From the NCBI RefSeq assembly GCF_937616625.2, contig NC_065572.1, positions 72,910,653 through 72,974,652 on the forward strand: a stretch of DNA of 64,000 bases. The letters are read 5' to 3'. The stretch is from Mercurialis annua. Its lineage: Eukaryota; Streptophyta; Magnoliopsida; Malpighiales; Euphorbiaceae. The notes below the pieces were generated by a model. That model did not search any database and was not told the origin of the DNA. It was given only the letters and a program-made list of their open reading frames with translations. This document shows positions 36,322 to 47,479 of the stretch, piece by piece (the stretch's first letter is position 1; every line of letters begins with the position of its first letter). The translations under genes were made by a program, and so were the position numbers.

Positions 36322-38300
36322 CTGAGTGTGGTGGTTGAAAGGATTGATGATAAAGACTAGGAGAAGAAGAAAAATAAGCGCCGATCTAAGCAAGAATCTC
36401 CTAGTTTAGGTATTACATTATACTATTTTTCACTTTTTTATTTTGTGCTTGTCTAACACACTGTTTAATTGACTGTTCTTAGTGAATGGAGGACGAGAGT
36501 TGTCACAGTCATGTGGAAATGGAGGCAATAAAACAAAGAATTATATATTTATGAGTGCAACTTCTCATCTAGGCAGCCAGATTTTGACGATTTCAGTTCC
36601 CTGCCAGCTATGCATATAAATGGCCATGTTGAACACCTCATCTCAGGTTATTGTTGGTAAGGCATTTTTAAACTCTTGTCATGATCCAATGAAGGTTTGT
36701 TTGCTAATTGAATTTGATTACAATATTTTTTGTCCTTCTTTTTCTGCTAGGTTTTTAATTTGGTTTGCTTTCTTTGATATTTGGCAGAAAGGTGATGTGT
36801 TTAAAACAGTTTTCCGTGTTAATGCTCACAAGAGAAATGAGGTATTTTCTTTATTAATTCAGTGATGTTTCTTTATCTTAAGCTCTTAGTCAGGAGTCAT
36901 TGCTCATTGGTTTGCACATACTGTTTGTTGCAGGCATACTGTAAAATTGAGGTTGTATCTACAGATGTGTTCGTTAGTGGACTTGCTGCACAAAACAGAG
37001 CTGTAAGTTTGGTGTTTGAGGGACTTTTAATTTTCCACATTTGTCATTAGTTTTTAGATCAATTTCTTCTTGAGTAGTTAGACAGTGTCATGTCTTTGCA
37101 TTCTAATAAGATTCTTGATTAGTCTATACTCTTTAGTAGCAATAAGTATTCATGTTGAAGCTTTATAGTGACACCACATTCACTTTGAATGGGATGTAAT
37201 ATTCTAATGGTTTGAAATCATTATTTTCTACCTACAGGTGGAAGGGGACGTAGTGGTTATCTAGGTTGATCCATTGGTAGGCTGGAATACGATGAAAGGG
37301 TCAAATGGTCTATCCGATAATAGGTCACTCGCAGAAGCTTGCAGTGCAGCAGCAAAATCCAGTGAAATAGCTAGTGGAAGCTGCAAGGGTATAAAGTGGA
37401 CATTGACAATGAGTATAGTGGCTCTGGAAGTTCCTCTGTTCAGAAGGGAAATCATTATGAGGATTGTTCATTACCTTATAAAACCAAACCCGCCACTATT
37501 ATTTTTTTTGTTTACCCGCCATTTCATTTCTCAGTCTCAGTCTCTATTTTTGATCTTCTTGTTTGTGTTTCTCTGATTTATGGATTTTTCTATATATCTG
37601 TGTTTGTTTGCTCTGTTTTTTATATTTTGATTTTGTTTTCCTCTCTGAGTGTTTTTCTATGTGTTTGTGCTTCTTCTATGTTCTCAATGTGTGTATGTAT
37701 TTGTGAGTGTAATTTTGTGATTTTGTTACTTTAGTTTGTGGTTGTTTTTCTTTAGGTCATTAACTTTTGTAATTTTGTGTATTTTGTGACTTTTAGTTTG
37801 ATCTGTTTTCATATTTTGATTTCGTTGTTTTCTCTGATTGTATTTTACGTTTCTTTGATTCTGTGTTTTTCTATGTGTTTGTGCTTTTCTATGTTCTCAA
37901 TGTGTGTTTGTATTTGTGTATATCTTTGTGAGTGTAATTTCATGTCTCTGTGTTTATGATTTTCAGATTTTGTGTATTTTGGTTTGTGGGTGTCTTATTT
38001 GTAAGTGTATTTGTGTGCGAATAATTTTTGCTTCTAGGTAGGTATTGTTTTTTTGTCTAGTTTTGTCTTGGTGTTTGTGATTTTGTGTCTTCAGTTTGTT
38101 GGTATCTTCTTTTTAAGTGTATTTCTGTGAATGATTTTTGTTCCTGATTTTCTGTCTTTTAGTATGTTCATTACCTTATGCATAGCAAGGAGAATGAAAG
38201 AAACCCGCTTGCTTCCATGGCTGTATTTTATTCTCAGTACATCCAACGGGGTATTTGTAGAGTTGATATGCCAGCACGTCTAAACACTTGCATAGTGATG
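36322..38300 (+). pseudogene. SOV: fragment of DIS3-like exonuclease 2 (SOV), broken
   Basis: The N-terminal part of a DIS3L2/SOV-type RNase II family 3'-5' exoribonuclease. Recognisable pieces: 36322-36414 (VVERIDDKD, then an in-frame stop), an exon at 36788-36841 (FKTVFRVNAHKRNE), an exon at 36934-37002 (AYCKIEVVSTD..AAQNRA) and an exon from 37238 (VEGDVVVI, then TAG at 37262-37264 where the family has Lys, then VDPLVGW..MKGS). Introns with GT..AG are retained, so it came from genomic DNA rather than an mRNA. It is interrupted at 37480 by a 700-bp copy of the leader segment and resumes near 38179. The catalytic RNB domain is absent. Non-functional. Confidence 0.8.
37480..38165 (+). mobile_element. 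700-bp inserted copy of the SOV leader with 15-bp direct repeats
   Basis: The 15-bp string TGTTCATTACCTTAT occurs at 37465-37479 and at 38165-38179; between them lies a diverged copy of 35460-36200. The SOV-like reading continues across if the insert is removed. This is the signature of an insertion with target duplication, but the mechanism is not evident: no poly(A) tail and no terminal inverted repeat were seen. Confidence 0.55.
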
Positions 38301-38379
38301 TATTTTTTCTTGATTTATTTTTGTATAGTTGTCCTAATGGCACGACTTTGCTATTTATTCTACATTTCAGGTTGACCCT

Positions 38380-39850
38380 GTTTCAGGATGAAAATTTTAT
38401 TGTCTCCTCTCTGCCCTTGCTGATGGGTCTTGATAGTGGGATTGAGAGTTTCGTACTCCTTTTTTCCTCTATACTTTATTTCTGTAAGAAATGACGTTTA
38501 TTTTTATGTGCATGAAGTGCCTTTGACCCTTGCTTATATACTTGCCATAGAAATTTATCTCTGTGCGATACTAGTTCATTACGTACTGCAAAGAAAGAAA
38601 GCTCTTAAGGACATGACTGCTTATCTTACAAAGGAAATCTTGTTTTTATTTACTAATTCTTGATGCTGGTCATGATGGGATGCATGTGGTACAGTTACTT
38701 CCCGATCACGGACTGGAGATGCGCCATCTGTCATCTCAATTATTCACTCTTTGCAATGGCTTCATGTATGATACACTTGCTTAATGACCACCTCTACTTT
38801 TCCTTACAGGTTTCACAAAGCAATTTGAGGGACCTGTTGCTGCAATGTTCCGCAGACGATGCTTCTGATGATCGACAAAGTGCTTTTGCACTGCTTGGCG
38901 ACCTTGCAAGGGTGTATGTCACTGGCAGAACTCAAGTAAATTCTTCTCTGCTGATTGGGTACAGTTGAATTAAGGCTGAGAAGTGTTGTCTGTTAGCAAA
39001 ACAAAATGGTTGGTATTACCCTAGTGTATGTTTGCGTCCTCAGGCGTGGTGTATGTTTGCGCCCTCAATTGGCCATATTTCTTGATGTTGCAGCCAAACA
39101 ACTGGTTAGTAAACCTATTTTCATGGTTTCCTTTTTATTTTGGTTTGGCTGTAGATTTACCTAATATATGTATATCACAGAGCACACTTAAGCTCAAGGG
39201 AACTGTATCTGTTACAAACAATGCTTGTTGTGCTACTGGTGAAATTAGCAGTCAAGGTATGTGCTCAACTTTCCCTCTCCCTCTCTCTTTCTTTTGAATG
39301 TATTTTATTTATTGAAATCAATTATTTATAATTATAGGTTCATCAAGAAGTTTTTCTCAATTGTTATGACTCTTATATCAAGTTTAGTATCAATCCTTCA
39401 ACACCCAGAGGTAATTGTCTATGTCATAATTATTTCTACTTAATTTGGGGTTATATACCACATGCACAGGTGTTTAGCAGTGCATGTGCAACTGTTTTTT
39501 TAATTTGCAATTGCATAATTTTCTGAATAGGACCTCAACAAATCACTAAATAGAAAATAGTGCATTCACTTTTGGGAGGCTTGTATTGGTGTCCTGAGAT
39601 TACATCACCTCATATGGAGCATTTCATACAATCATAGTGTATGCTTTGTCTACGTAAGTTGTCCATTTATCTGCTCAAAATAAAGTAGTCTATTTATGTA
39701 TTTACAAAATGCTTTCTTGTGCCAACTTCTATGGTGTCATCACATCAGAAAATGTTTGAATGGCAGGATTCGTGATGATATTGAATAGGAGGATGATATT
39801 CTTAAGTTGAAATTCTTAAGTTGCTTGGTGCATTATGTGTTCACAAAGAT
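38380..39850 (+). pseudogene. TRN1: transportin-1 (importin beta-2) fragment, broken
   Basis: HEAT-repeat pieces of the nuclear import receptor transportin-1, in correct order and separated by introns: DENFIVSSLPLLMGL..GIESF (38388-38450), [31 protein letters not shown] (38812-38920), STLKLKGTVSVTNNACCATGE (39180-39250), IVMTLISSLVSILQHPEV (39360-39415), an LNKSL..-like piece with a stop (39534-39640) and IRDDIE followed by a stop (39769-39790). These correspond to the C-terminal third of the protein. Stops and altered residues show it is non-functional. Same orientation as its neighbours. Confidence 0.85.
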
Positions 39851-40189
39851 CGATAAATCAGGTTGCTTTAATTTAAGTATTTTTTCAATTAAGAATTTCA
39901 TAATTTGGTGGGATTATTAACTTTTTGCTTGTTTGTTTTCTAGGAATCTACCAACTGTTTGGAGATATGTGGGAGATTGAAAATGGGTTTGCCTGTATCT
40001 ATAACTTTGAGATTTAATTATTTTTTTGATTTTTGATTATTGGGTATTGGGTATTGTGTCTCTACTTGTTTTTGTTTAATGGTTATATGACTTTCCAGGA
40101 TTCCATTATATGGTGGAGCAATATAAAAAAGTAGGTTTCTTCTTAAGAACAGTATTTTCCATCTCAGTTGATCATGTGAAGAATGGTAT

Positions 40190-40960
40190 ATACTTGTTAA
40201 GTTGGATCTTGAATCGGATGATATACGAGATCATCTTGCAAAATTTGCCGAGTCTTTAAATAAAGCAAGAACTGTGAAATAATCTCCAGTAAATAAATCA
40301 TCAAAATTTGGTAATATTTTACCTGGATTAGGGGAGATTGTGGATAAAGAACATAAGAAATTTCTTGCTGGTAATTATTGACAAGAGGTAGGAAGAACAA
40401 GAACGCCAATTACTGGAAATGGATCGGGAGGAGTTGTCAAAGAGGCGGAGCAAAAGAGGCATGCTTTTGAACTTGAGCAAAGGAAGACGAAGCAAAATCC
40501 TTTAAGAAATAAAGCAGTGAGAGAGAAATATTATAGGCATTGCTAGAGGGAAGAAGAGGCATCTTCACTGATTGATACTGCCTTTCAACGTCGATTAGTG
40601 GAAAAGACATGAACTTGAGCAGCAACTAGAGAATGAACTGAGACAATGTCATGATGGGGACCTCAAAAAGAAGAATAAGGTGTCTCAGATGCTTGACAAT
40701 AGGATAATTTTCCAAGAAAGAGTGGTAGGATAGTTCAGAAAGAATAAATTAGATCATCCCGGAAGTAAGACAGGGAGTCAAGAGAGAGAATTTATTATGA
40801 GAAGTGTGAAGAGGAGACTCAGAAACTTGCATAGGGGGAATCCGGGAAGCATGAAGAGGCTGAGAGATTAAGGAATGTAGAAGCAGAACACACAGAAAAA
40901 TTAGAAGCAAAGAGAGGGAGTTATAGATTGAGAAGAAAAAAGGAGATTAACTGATGCCCC
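40190..40960 (+). pseudogene. TIF3A1: eukaryotic initiation factor 3 subunit A fragment, broken
   Basis: Reading frames 40200-40960 give LRDHLAKFAESLNKAR-like text, GLGEIVDKEHKKFLA, LLEMDREEL, SLIDTAFQRRLVE and CHDGDLKKKNKVSQMLDN..IFQERVV. This is the Glu/Lys/Arg-rich middle region of plant eIF3a, the large scaffold subunit of the eIF3 complex. Several stops and frame changes interrupt it. It ends in decayed Glu/Arg-rich text by about 40960. Confidence 0.8.
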
Positions 40961-41059
40961 TTCTAGGCCTTTAGATCTTCATGCTCTGTCATTTTCACAT
41001 AGAAGATAAGTCAGTTTGTCATTTCCATTTTTAAAACAATAGTTTAAGTTATGTTCTTA

Positions 41060-41860
41060 ATTAAGCATTAGTAATCAGGTATTTCTAACTCGCGTGTGCT
41101 CTTTACTTGGTGTAGAATGGGCACTATATGAATAGGTGGTAATTGCAGCTATGGACTGCCAATCTCTTGATGTTGCAAAGTTATTACATTCAATTGCTTT
41201 AACAAGTGTCTTCAGAAGCAGAATTACCCTTTGAGTCTTGGTCAGATAAAGCTGTTGTTGAACCATCCTTTTATGATCATGCAATCCCAAGGTAAGACAA
41301 GCTTATTCTTTTTTCATCTTGTTGTTCTCTTTGATTTCAAAATTTGTTATTTTAGATTGTAGCTTGGTTTGAAAGTATTTTGTTGTCTGTATTGAAATGC
41401 GCTATTTTAAGTAGTCAGCCAGTTGATTAGGTGGAAATGGAATGCCCGCACTTACACGTGACATTCTATATGCATTATTCTCACAATACAACGCAATTTT
41501 AGTACTGAGCACTATTCTCTATTAGATAGTTGTTTAATTCATTGTATATTTTTGATTTAGCAAAGAGTGCCTCTTGCCACATCATGGAGTGTTCAGCTTC
41601 CAAGATATGAAATGTTCATATTTATTTTTCACAAACTTGTCAGATTCGTATATGCTGCTTTGCAAAGGTTAGTATTAGTCTTGCTAGCTAGATTCATACT
41701 TATGTTATGTTCAATTTATTTTCCAATGCTTATCTGTTTATGAAATGCAGACTTCTAGAATTGACACCTATATGAAGCAGCTGCAATTCAGATCCTAAGT
41801 TTTATGTTCAGTATCAGGCAACCAAGAGGTAGATGTCAATTCTTCTCCGTTTAATTCTCT
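41060..41860 (+). pseudogene. fragment of an unidentified gene, copy A
   Basis: Pieces reading SEAELPFESWSDKAVVEPS (41205-41262), RVPLATSWSVQLPRYEMF (41562-41616) and DTYMKQLQ (41762-41790), separated by intron-like DNA. The same pieces recur, better preserved, at 47480-48955. Codon-like conservation between the copies points to a real parent gene, but I do not recognise it. Broken by frameshifts and stops. Confidence 0.55.
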
Positions 41861-42635
41861 AGCTTATATGTACTTTAATTCAAATTGTTTCTTTTAAACT
41901 TGAACTGGGCTGTGTTAAAATTGACACTTCATTGATTTAAGCTTAGAAAGTTTCTCACTTTTTGTTCTTAATTCGGTTGCTAGGACCAGATAGAGGACTC
42001 CTGGCTTCTTGCTCTCCTGTGGCTCAAGGTTGGTGGGTCAGGTGGCGAGGACCCAGAAATTGTTTTATGTTAGGTCTGTTTTGGATTCTTTGGAAACAAA
42101 GAGTTTCTGATGTGATTCTCAATGGTAAATTGGCTGTTCTTTATTTTGCTTTAGTTTGTGTTGTGTTTTCTTGAAGCCGTAATATGTTTATCTGGTTTTT
42201 GGGTGTTTCTTTTCTTTGCTCTTGAATTTGAAGTTAGTGTCTTTGTTTGATTTTTAAGGAATTTAAGGAATTTAATTAGTATTTTCACTAGTATCAGTTA
42301 GTCCAACTGATAAGCCATCTCAAGAAATTCAACCACTAATCACATATTTCTAGATCAGTTTGATCCTTGTAGCTTGGTTTGTTTTAACGGTGAGAAAGAT
42401 ATATGTAGCGTCTGGTAGTTTTCAGAATTTGTTGGAGGAGAATATGAAAAATTTGTTCAAATGAATTGGTCTGCAGTCTGAAATTATTTCTAGGTTCAAG
42501 ACCCAGTAAATTATGCTCAGATTCTAGGCATGCTCTTGTTCTGTTCTTTTCTTTCTCTTTGTTTAGTGTCATTAATGCACAACAAGACACTAGGTGTTTT
42601 TGAGCTGTATTAGTTTCAATTTGGTCTTTATTTTT

Positions 42636-42989
42636 GAACAAAGGGTCAACGCGCCCACTAAACTTGTGTCACGGGGTCATCTAACCCAATTTATACTTTT
42701 TTGAGCAAATAACCCTAAAACTCTTCATTTTCGGGTCAAGTAACCCCGTAATTATATTTTTAAAACGCGTAAAATACAAATCGGAGGTGAGGGATGCAAA
42801 AAAGTAATTACATACTTCCCTAATTGTTGCGATAAAATTATCCTAAATCTGTTTTTTAAAATAAAAATATAAATTATGGGGTTATTTGACCCAAAAATGA
42901 AGAGTTTTGGGGTTAATTGCTCAAAAAAGTATAAATTGGGCTAGATGACACCGTGTCACAAGTTTAGGGGGCGCGTTGACCCTTTGTTC
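42636..42989. mobile_element. Mutator-like TIR element, 354 bp
   Basis: Nearly perfect inverted arms (GAACAAAGGGTCAACGCGCC left; GGGCGCGTTGACCCTTTGTTC-type right end) with a 10-bp target duplication CTTTATTTTT at 42626-42635 and 42990-42999. Its extreme ends match those of the elements at 17625 and 33252. It lies just before the desaturase fragment. Confidence 0.85.
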
Positions 42990-43049
42990 CTTTATTTTTT
43001 GCTTTTGGACTTAAATTTGACCTTTTACTGAATGGTATTTTTTCCAACT

Positions 43050-45870
43050 CCAAAGGGTTGTTTCCACTAGAACCAGAGCATAATAGAGGACCAAAACTAA
43101 AAGTGACTATTATTGGAGGTGGTCTTATCGGGATGTCAACTGCAGTGGAGCTATTGGATCAAGGTCGTGAGGTGCTGCTCATTGTACTCTTTAAGCTATC
43201 TGATGCTACCCCAAAGATCTCTTTTGTTTTTGTTTCTATGCACACTTTATTTTAATCCTAGTAACTTGATTTTTTTAGAACTCCAGAGGTAGTGTGGAAC
43301 ATGGGATTTTGTGTCTTTTTTTATTGCTACAATAATCTTTTCCGGTTTTGAAGAAGGTGAAGTATTCATGATTAGTACTGTATTATGAAATTTTATTGAT
43401 GAATGTTGTCATGCTCAACATATTTATATCATGTGCCAGAGATTGACAATTCATTTTTACCAATAAATGTGGCAATTGTTTTATTCTCTGATTGTTGTTT
43501 TGAATCTATGGATGAACATAGGTGGGTGCAGATAAGAATTTACTTGCGAAGGAACACACTCACACATTTGTGAATAAGGTGGGGTGAAATTGCAATAATT
43601 ATCTAAAATTTTGAATTTTACGTTCCTTTTAATTTTATTTTTTTGGCATAGCGAATCTCATATTTTCTTAATCTTTTGATAAGTTTACAATTTGGATTAC
43701 AGAGCTTGATTTTCGTTTTCCAATAGGAGCTCCATTACATGTGATCCATCCTTTTCCAACTACAAATCAGCTTAAGGTAATATTTGTTGGATGCTCATTC
43801 TGATTTTATCCATACATCCATTTCTTAGTGTAAGCTCAAAATCGTTATAATTGAGGGCAAGTTTAACTGAGTAAACATATATTAGTATTGCAGCCTAAGT
43901 TTGTCCATTCGACATTTCGCCAATAATGATAGTGCAAGAGAAAAGTTTTCAAGGGATTACTCGTCTTTTAAGTTTAGGATTGATGAACTTGCATGAAATT
44001 ACTGAGTCGTGTATTGAAATTTTGGGCTTCACCCTTATTCTCATAGTATCTATTTCCTTCAATTAGTTTGTAGTTCCTTGTCCACTGCAATACTCACGGT
44101 TCCTTTCTCTTGAATGCCGTTCAAGTGCAGACATGATAGAGCAAGAAATGTTTTGGCTCTTGCGTTAAGCCCAGTTGTAAAGGCCCTAGTTGATCCAGAT
44201 GGAGCATTGAAGGACTATACGGGATTTAGATCGCGTAAGCAATAACTAAATTTTCATTTCAGTTTTTTTTATGTAACTTATGGGCATCTCCTTCATTTCC
44301 AATGTAAATGTCTTTTACTTGAAACTGCATTTTGTTCTTCCAGATCAGCTTCTCCGACTGGTTTTTGTCTAAAGGTGGTACATGTGTTAGTATTAAGAGA
44401 ATGTGGGATCCTGTTGCGTATGCCCTTGGGTTTATTATTGATTGTTGTCAAGTCAAGAGTGTTGTCTCCCAGTCATATTTCTTTTGAATGCTCAACATAT
44501 TTTTATCATGTGCCAGAGATTTACAATTCGTTTTTACCAATAAATGCTGCAATTGATTTATTCTCAGTTTATTGTTCTTGAATCTATAGATGAATATAGG
44601 TGGGTGCAGATAAGAATTTACTGGCGAAGGAACACACTCACTCATTTGTGGCATAGCGAATCTCATGTTTTTTTAGATCTTTTAATAAGTTTACAATTTG
44701 GATTGCAGAGCTCGATTTTTCGTTTTCCAATAGGAGCTCCACTACATGGGATCCAACTTTTTTCTAACTACAAATCAGCTTAAGGTAATATTTGCCGGGA
44801 GGTTGTCCATTCTGATTCTATCCATATATCCATTTCTTAGTGCGAGCTTAAAAACGTTGTAAGGGCAAGTTTAATTGAGTAAACATATCTTAGTATTGCA
44901 GCCTAAGTTTGCCCCTTTGACATTTCGCCAATAATGATAGTGCAAAAGAAAAGCTTTTAAGGGATTACGTGTCTTTTAAGTTTAGGATTTATGGACTTGC
45001 ATGAAATTATTGAGTCGTGTATTGATAATTTGGGCTTCACCCTTATTCTCATAGTATCCATTTCCTTCAACTAGTATGTAGTTCCTTGTCCACTGCAATA
45101 CTCACAGTTCCTTTCTCTTGAATGCTGTGCAAGTGCAGACATATGATAAAGCAAGAAATGCTTTGGCTCTTGCGTTAAGCCCAGTTGTAAAGGCCCTAGT
45201 TGATCCAGATGGAGCATTGAAGGACTATACGGGATTTAGATTGCGTAAGCAATAACTAAATTTTCATTTCAGTTTTTTTTTATGCAACTTATGGTATCTC
45301 TCCTTCATTTCCAGTGTAAATGTCTTTTACTTGCAACTGCATTTTGTTCTTCCAGATCAGCTTCTCCGACTGGTTTTTGTGTAAAGATGGTACACGTGCT
45401 AGTATTCAGAGAATGTGGGATCCTATTGCGTATGCCCTTGTGATAACATCAATGCTCTTTGTATGCTCACTATATTCTCCTTATTTGCCACTAATACAGA
45501 GGCCTCTTTACTACGCATGCTCAAGGGTTCTCCAGATGTATATCTGAGCGGTCCCATTAGAAAATATATTGAAGATAAAGGAGGCAGGTATGGCTGTAAG
45601 ACAAAGATATCAAATAAACTTAGTATATATGCTAGATTATTATTCATTGTTGTTTACGTTTCTTCAGCATTTCTTTTTGAATATATGTTTATCTGCTTGA
45701 GCAGGTTTCATTTAAGGTGGGGATGTAGGCGGATACTTTATGATGAGTCTGCTGATGAAGAAATATATGTCACAGGGCTTGCCATGTCAAAGGTAAATGT
45801 TTTTTTATACTTCTCTTGTATACAAGATGCCATTCCATATGTCATTGATCCAGTGTTAGTTTAGTCATCA
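43050..45870 (+). pseudogene. ZDS: zeta-carotene desaturase fragment, broken and internally duplicated
   Basis: Pieces of the plastid carotenoid enzyme zeta-carotene desaturase. An N-terminal FAD-binding exon (43064-43176) carries the dinucleotide-binding loop as [21 protein letters not shown]. Then come VGADKNLLAKEHTHTFVNK (43522-43578), [13 protein letters not shown] (43703-43740), [20 protein letters not shown] (44136-44195) and [13 protein letters not shown] (44343-44382). From about 44488 this stretch repeats as a second copy, which continues to [19 protein letters not shown] (45510-45570) and [19 protein letters not shown] (45706-45762). Introns are retained. Frameshifts occur at about 43310 (the MGLHVFF region) and at 45438, where the bases for GFIDC are lost. 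The C-terminal half is absent. No product is expected. Confidence 0.88.
43410..45560 (+). repeat. tandem duplication of about 1.08 kb inside the ZDS fragment
   Basis: Copy 1 (about 43413-44480) and copy 2 (about 44488-45560) align from TGCTCAACATATTT through the exon with SFSDWFL. Copy 2 lacks about 75 bp that copy 1 has after CACATTTGTG (43575-43650). Confidence 0.8.
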
Positions 45871-46845
45871 AGGCTACTCTTTTGAATGCCTCAAGCACAA
45901 CGATAAGTATTTTTTCCCCTTTTCTTAATTCTGAATTACATTATTCTGACTGTAATTTTAGTTGGAATTTATGGAATTGTATGATTACTATTATAGAACT
46001 ACCTGATCTCTATATTTAGTGATAAAATATAAAATAACTACCCAAATTTTTCTTTTTGGAGAAGAACTACCCAGAAAATTATAAAATAAAAACGACACTA
46101 AAAATAGATAGTTTCTCTTATAGGATTTGATGTTTAGTGTTCTATAGCTGCTCACTATTAGTATTTGCTGCTTTTATAACAGGTGTTTCAAAGATACTAT
46201 TCAGAGCATATAAACTGTCAAAGGTATATATATAGAGTGTTTAATCTCCAAATATACTTTCATGTTCTGATTGTTTTTATTCTAACAAGGGTATTAACTT
46301 TGTGAACTTACTTTCAGATTGATCATTTATGTCTTTCTCGTGCTTACTCAGGGACAGTAGGTGGACTTCCCAGTTTTTTCCTATGCCTTAATCGAAACTG
46401 AGTATTGACCTCTGCGTTTTTCAGCTGGATCCAGGCAGCCTGAAAATACTTTGTCTGCTACATACTATATTAGTTTTTTCCTATGTGTCATTATCTTACA
46501 TTGTCTGCTACATACTATAGTAGTTTGGTTAATGGTTACAATCTTCACGTCAGGAACAAACTCAAAGATAAGTGCTCTTCTTCTATTAAAATTGGAATTA
46601 TATATTTTTTATTTATAATTGTGAAGTTTGCTTTTATTGTTATTGAGTTGTATGATTATCATGAAATTTTTACCATGTAAACAAATAAATCAATTCTAAA
46701 AATAATATGATTGTTTTTACAAGTTATACATATATTTTTTTTTAATTATATATTTTTCGATAATCTATATGACTATTTAGTTAAATGGTGAAATCTTTTT
46801 CAAAATTTGCATCTGTAGTTATATTTTTTGTACAACTAGGGTTTA

Positions 46846-47405
46846 GGGTTGGGAATAGGGTTTTAGTATACTTCGGGTTTAGTATTTAGCATTTATGTAT
46901 TAGGTTTAGGATTACAGTTTAAGGTTAGTATGTTTAGGGTTAGGGTTTCAAGATTAAGGTTAGTATATTTAGGGTTAGGGTTTCTAGATTAAGGTTTAGG
47001 ATTTAGTATATTTAGGAATAAGTTTTTAAGGTTTAGTATATATAGAGTTAGGATTAGGATTTCAGGGTTTAGGATTAGGGTTTAATATTAGTATATTTAC
47101 GGTTAGTGTTAGGATAACGGTTTAGGATTTAGTATATTTAGGATTAGGTTTTAAGGTTTAGTATATTTAAAGTTAGGATTAGGGTTTCAGGGTTTAGGGT
47201 TAGGGTTTAATGTTAGTATATTTACGGTTAGTGTTAGGATAACGGTTTAGGATTTAGTATATTTAGGATTAGGTTTTAAGGTTTAGTATATTTAGAGTTA
47301 GGATTAGGGTTTCAGGGTTTAGGATTAGGGTTTAATGTTAGTATATTTACGGTTAGTTTTAGGATAATGGTTTAGGATTTAAGGTATTAGGATTTAGTAT
47401 ATTAG
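46846..47405 (+). repeat. degenerate interstitial telomere-like tract
   Basis: About 560 bp of variants of the plant telomere repeat TTTAGGG (GGTTTAGGGTT, GGATTAGGGTTT, GTTAGGGTTT) mixed with ATTTAGTATATT. A higher-order unit of 125 bp is visible: TACGGTTAGTGTTAGGATAA recurs at about 47098, 47223 and (diverged) 47348. All repeats read in the G-rich orientation on this strand. Confidence 0.85.
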
Positions 47406-47479
47406 GATTGACTCCAGGTAAATTCATCTTTTCCCACCTATCATCCTTTTTTTTCGTGCAGTTACTGCCTTTGAATTAT

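Noticed and set aside
42010..42170. Open frame with WWVRWRGPRNCF text
   Set aside because: No family recognised and no exon structure; it probably belongs to the decayed fragments around it.
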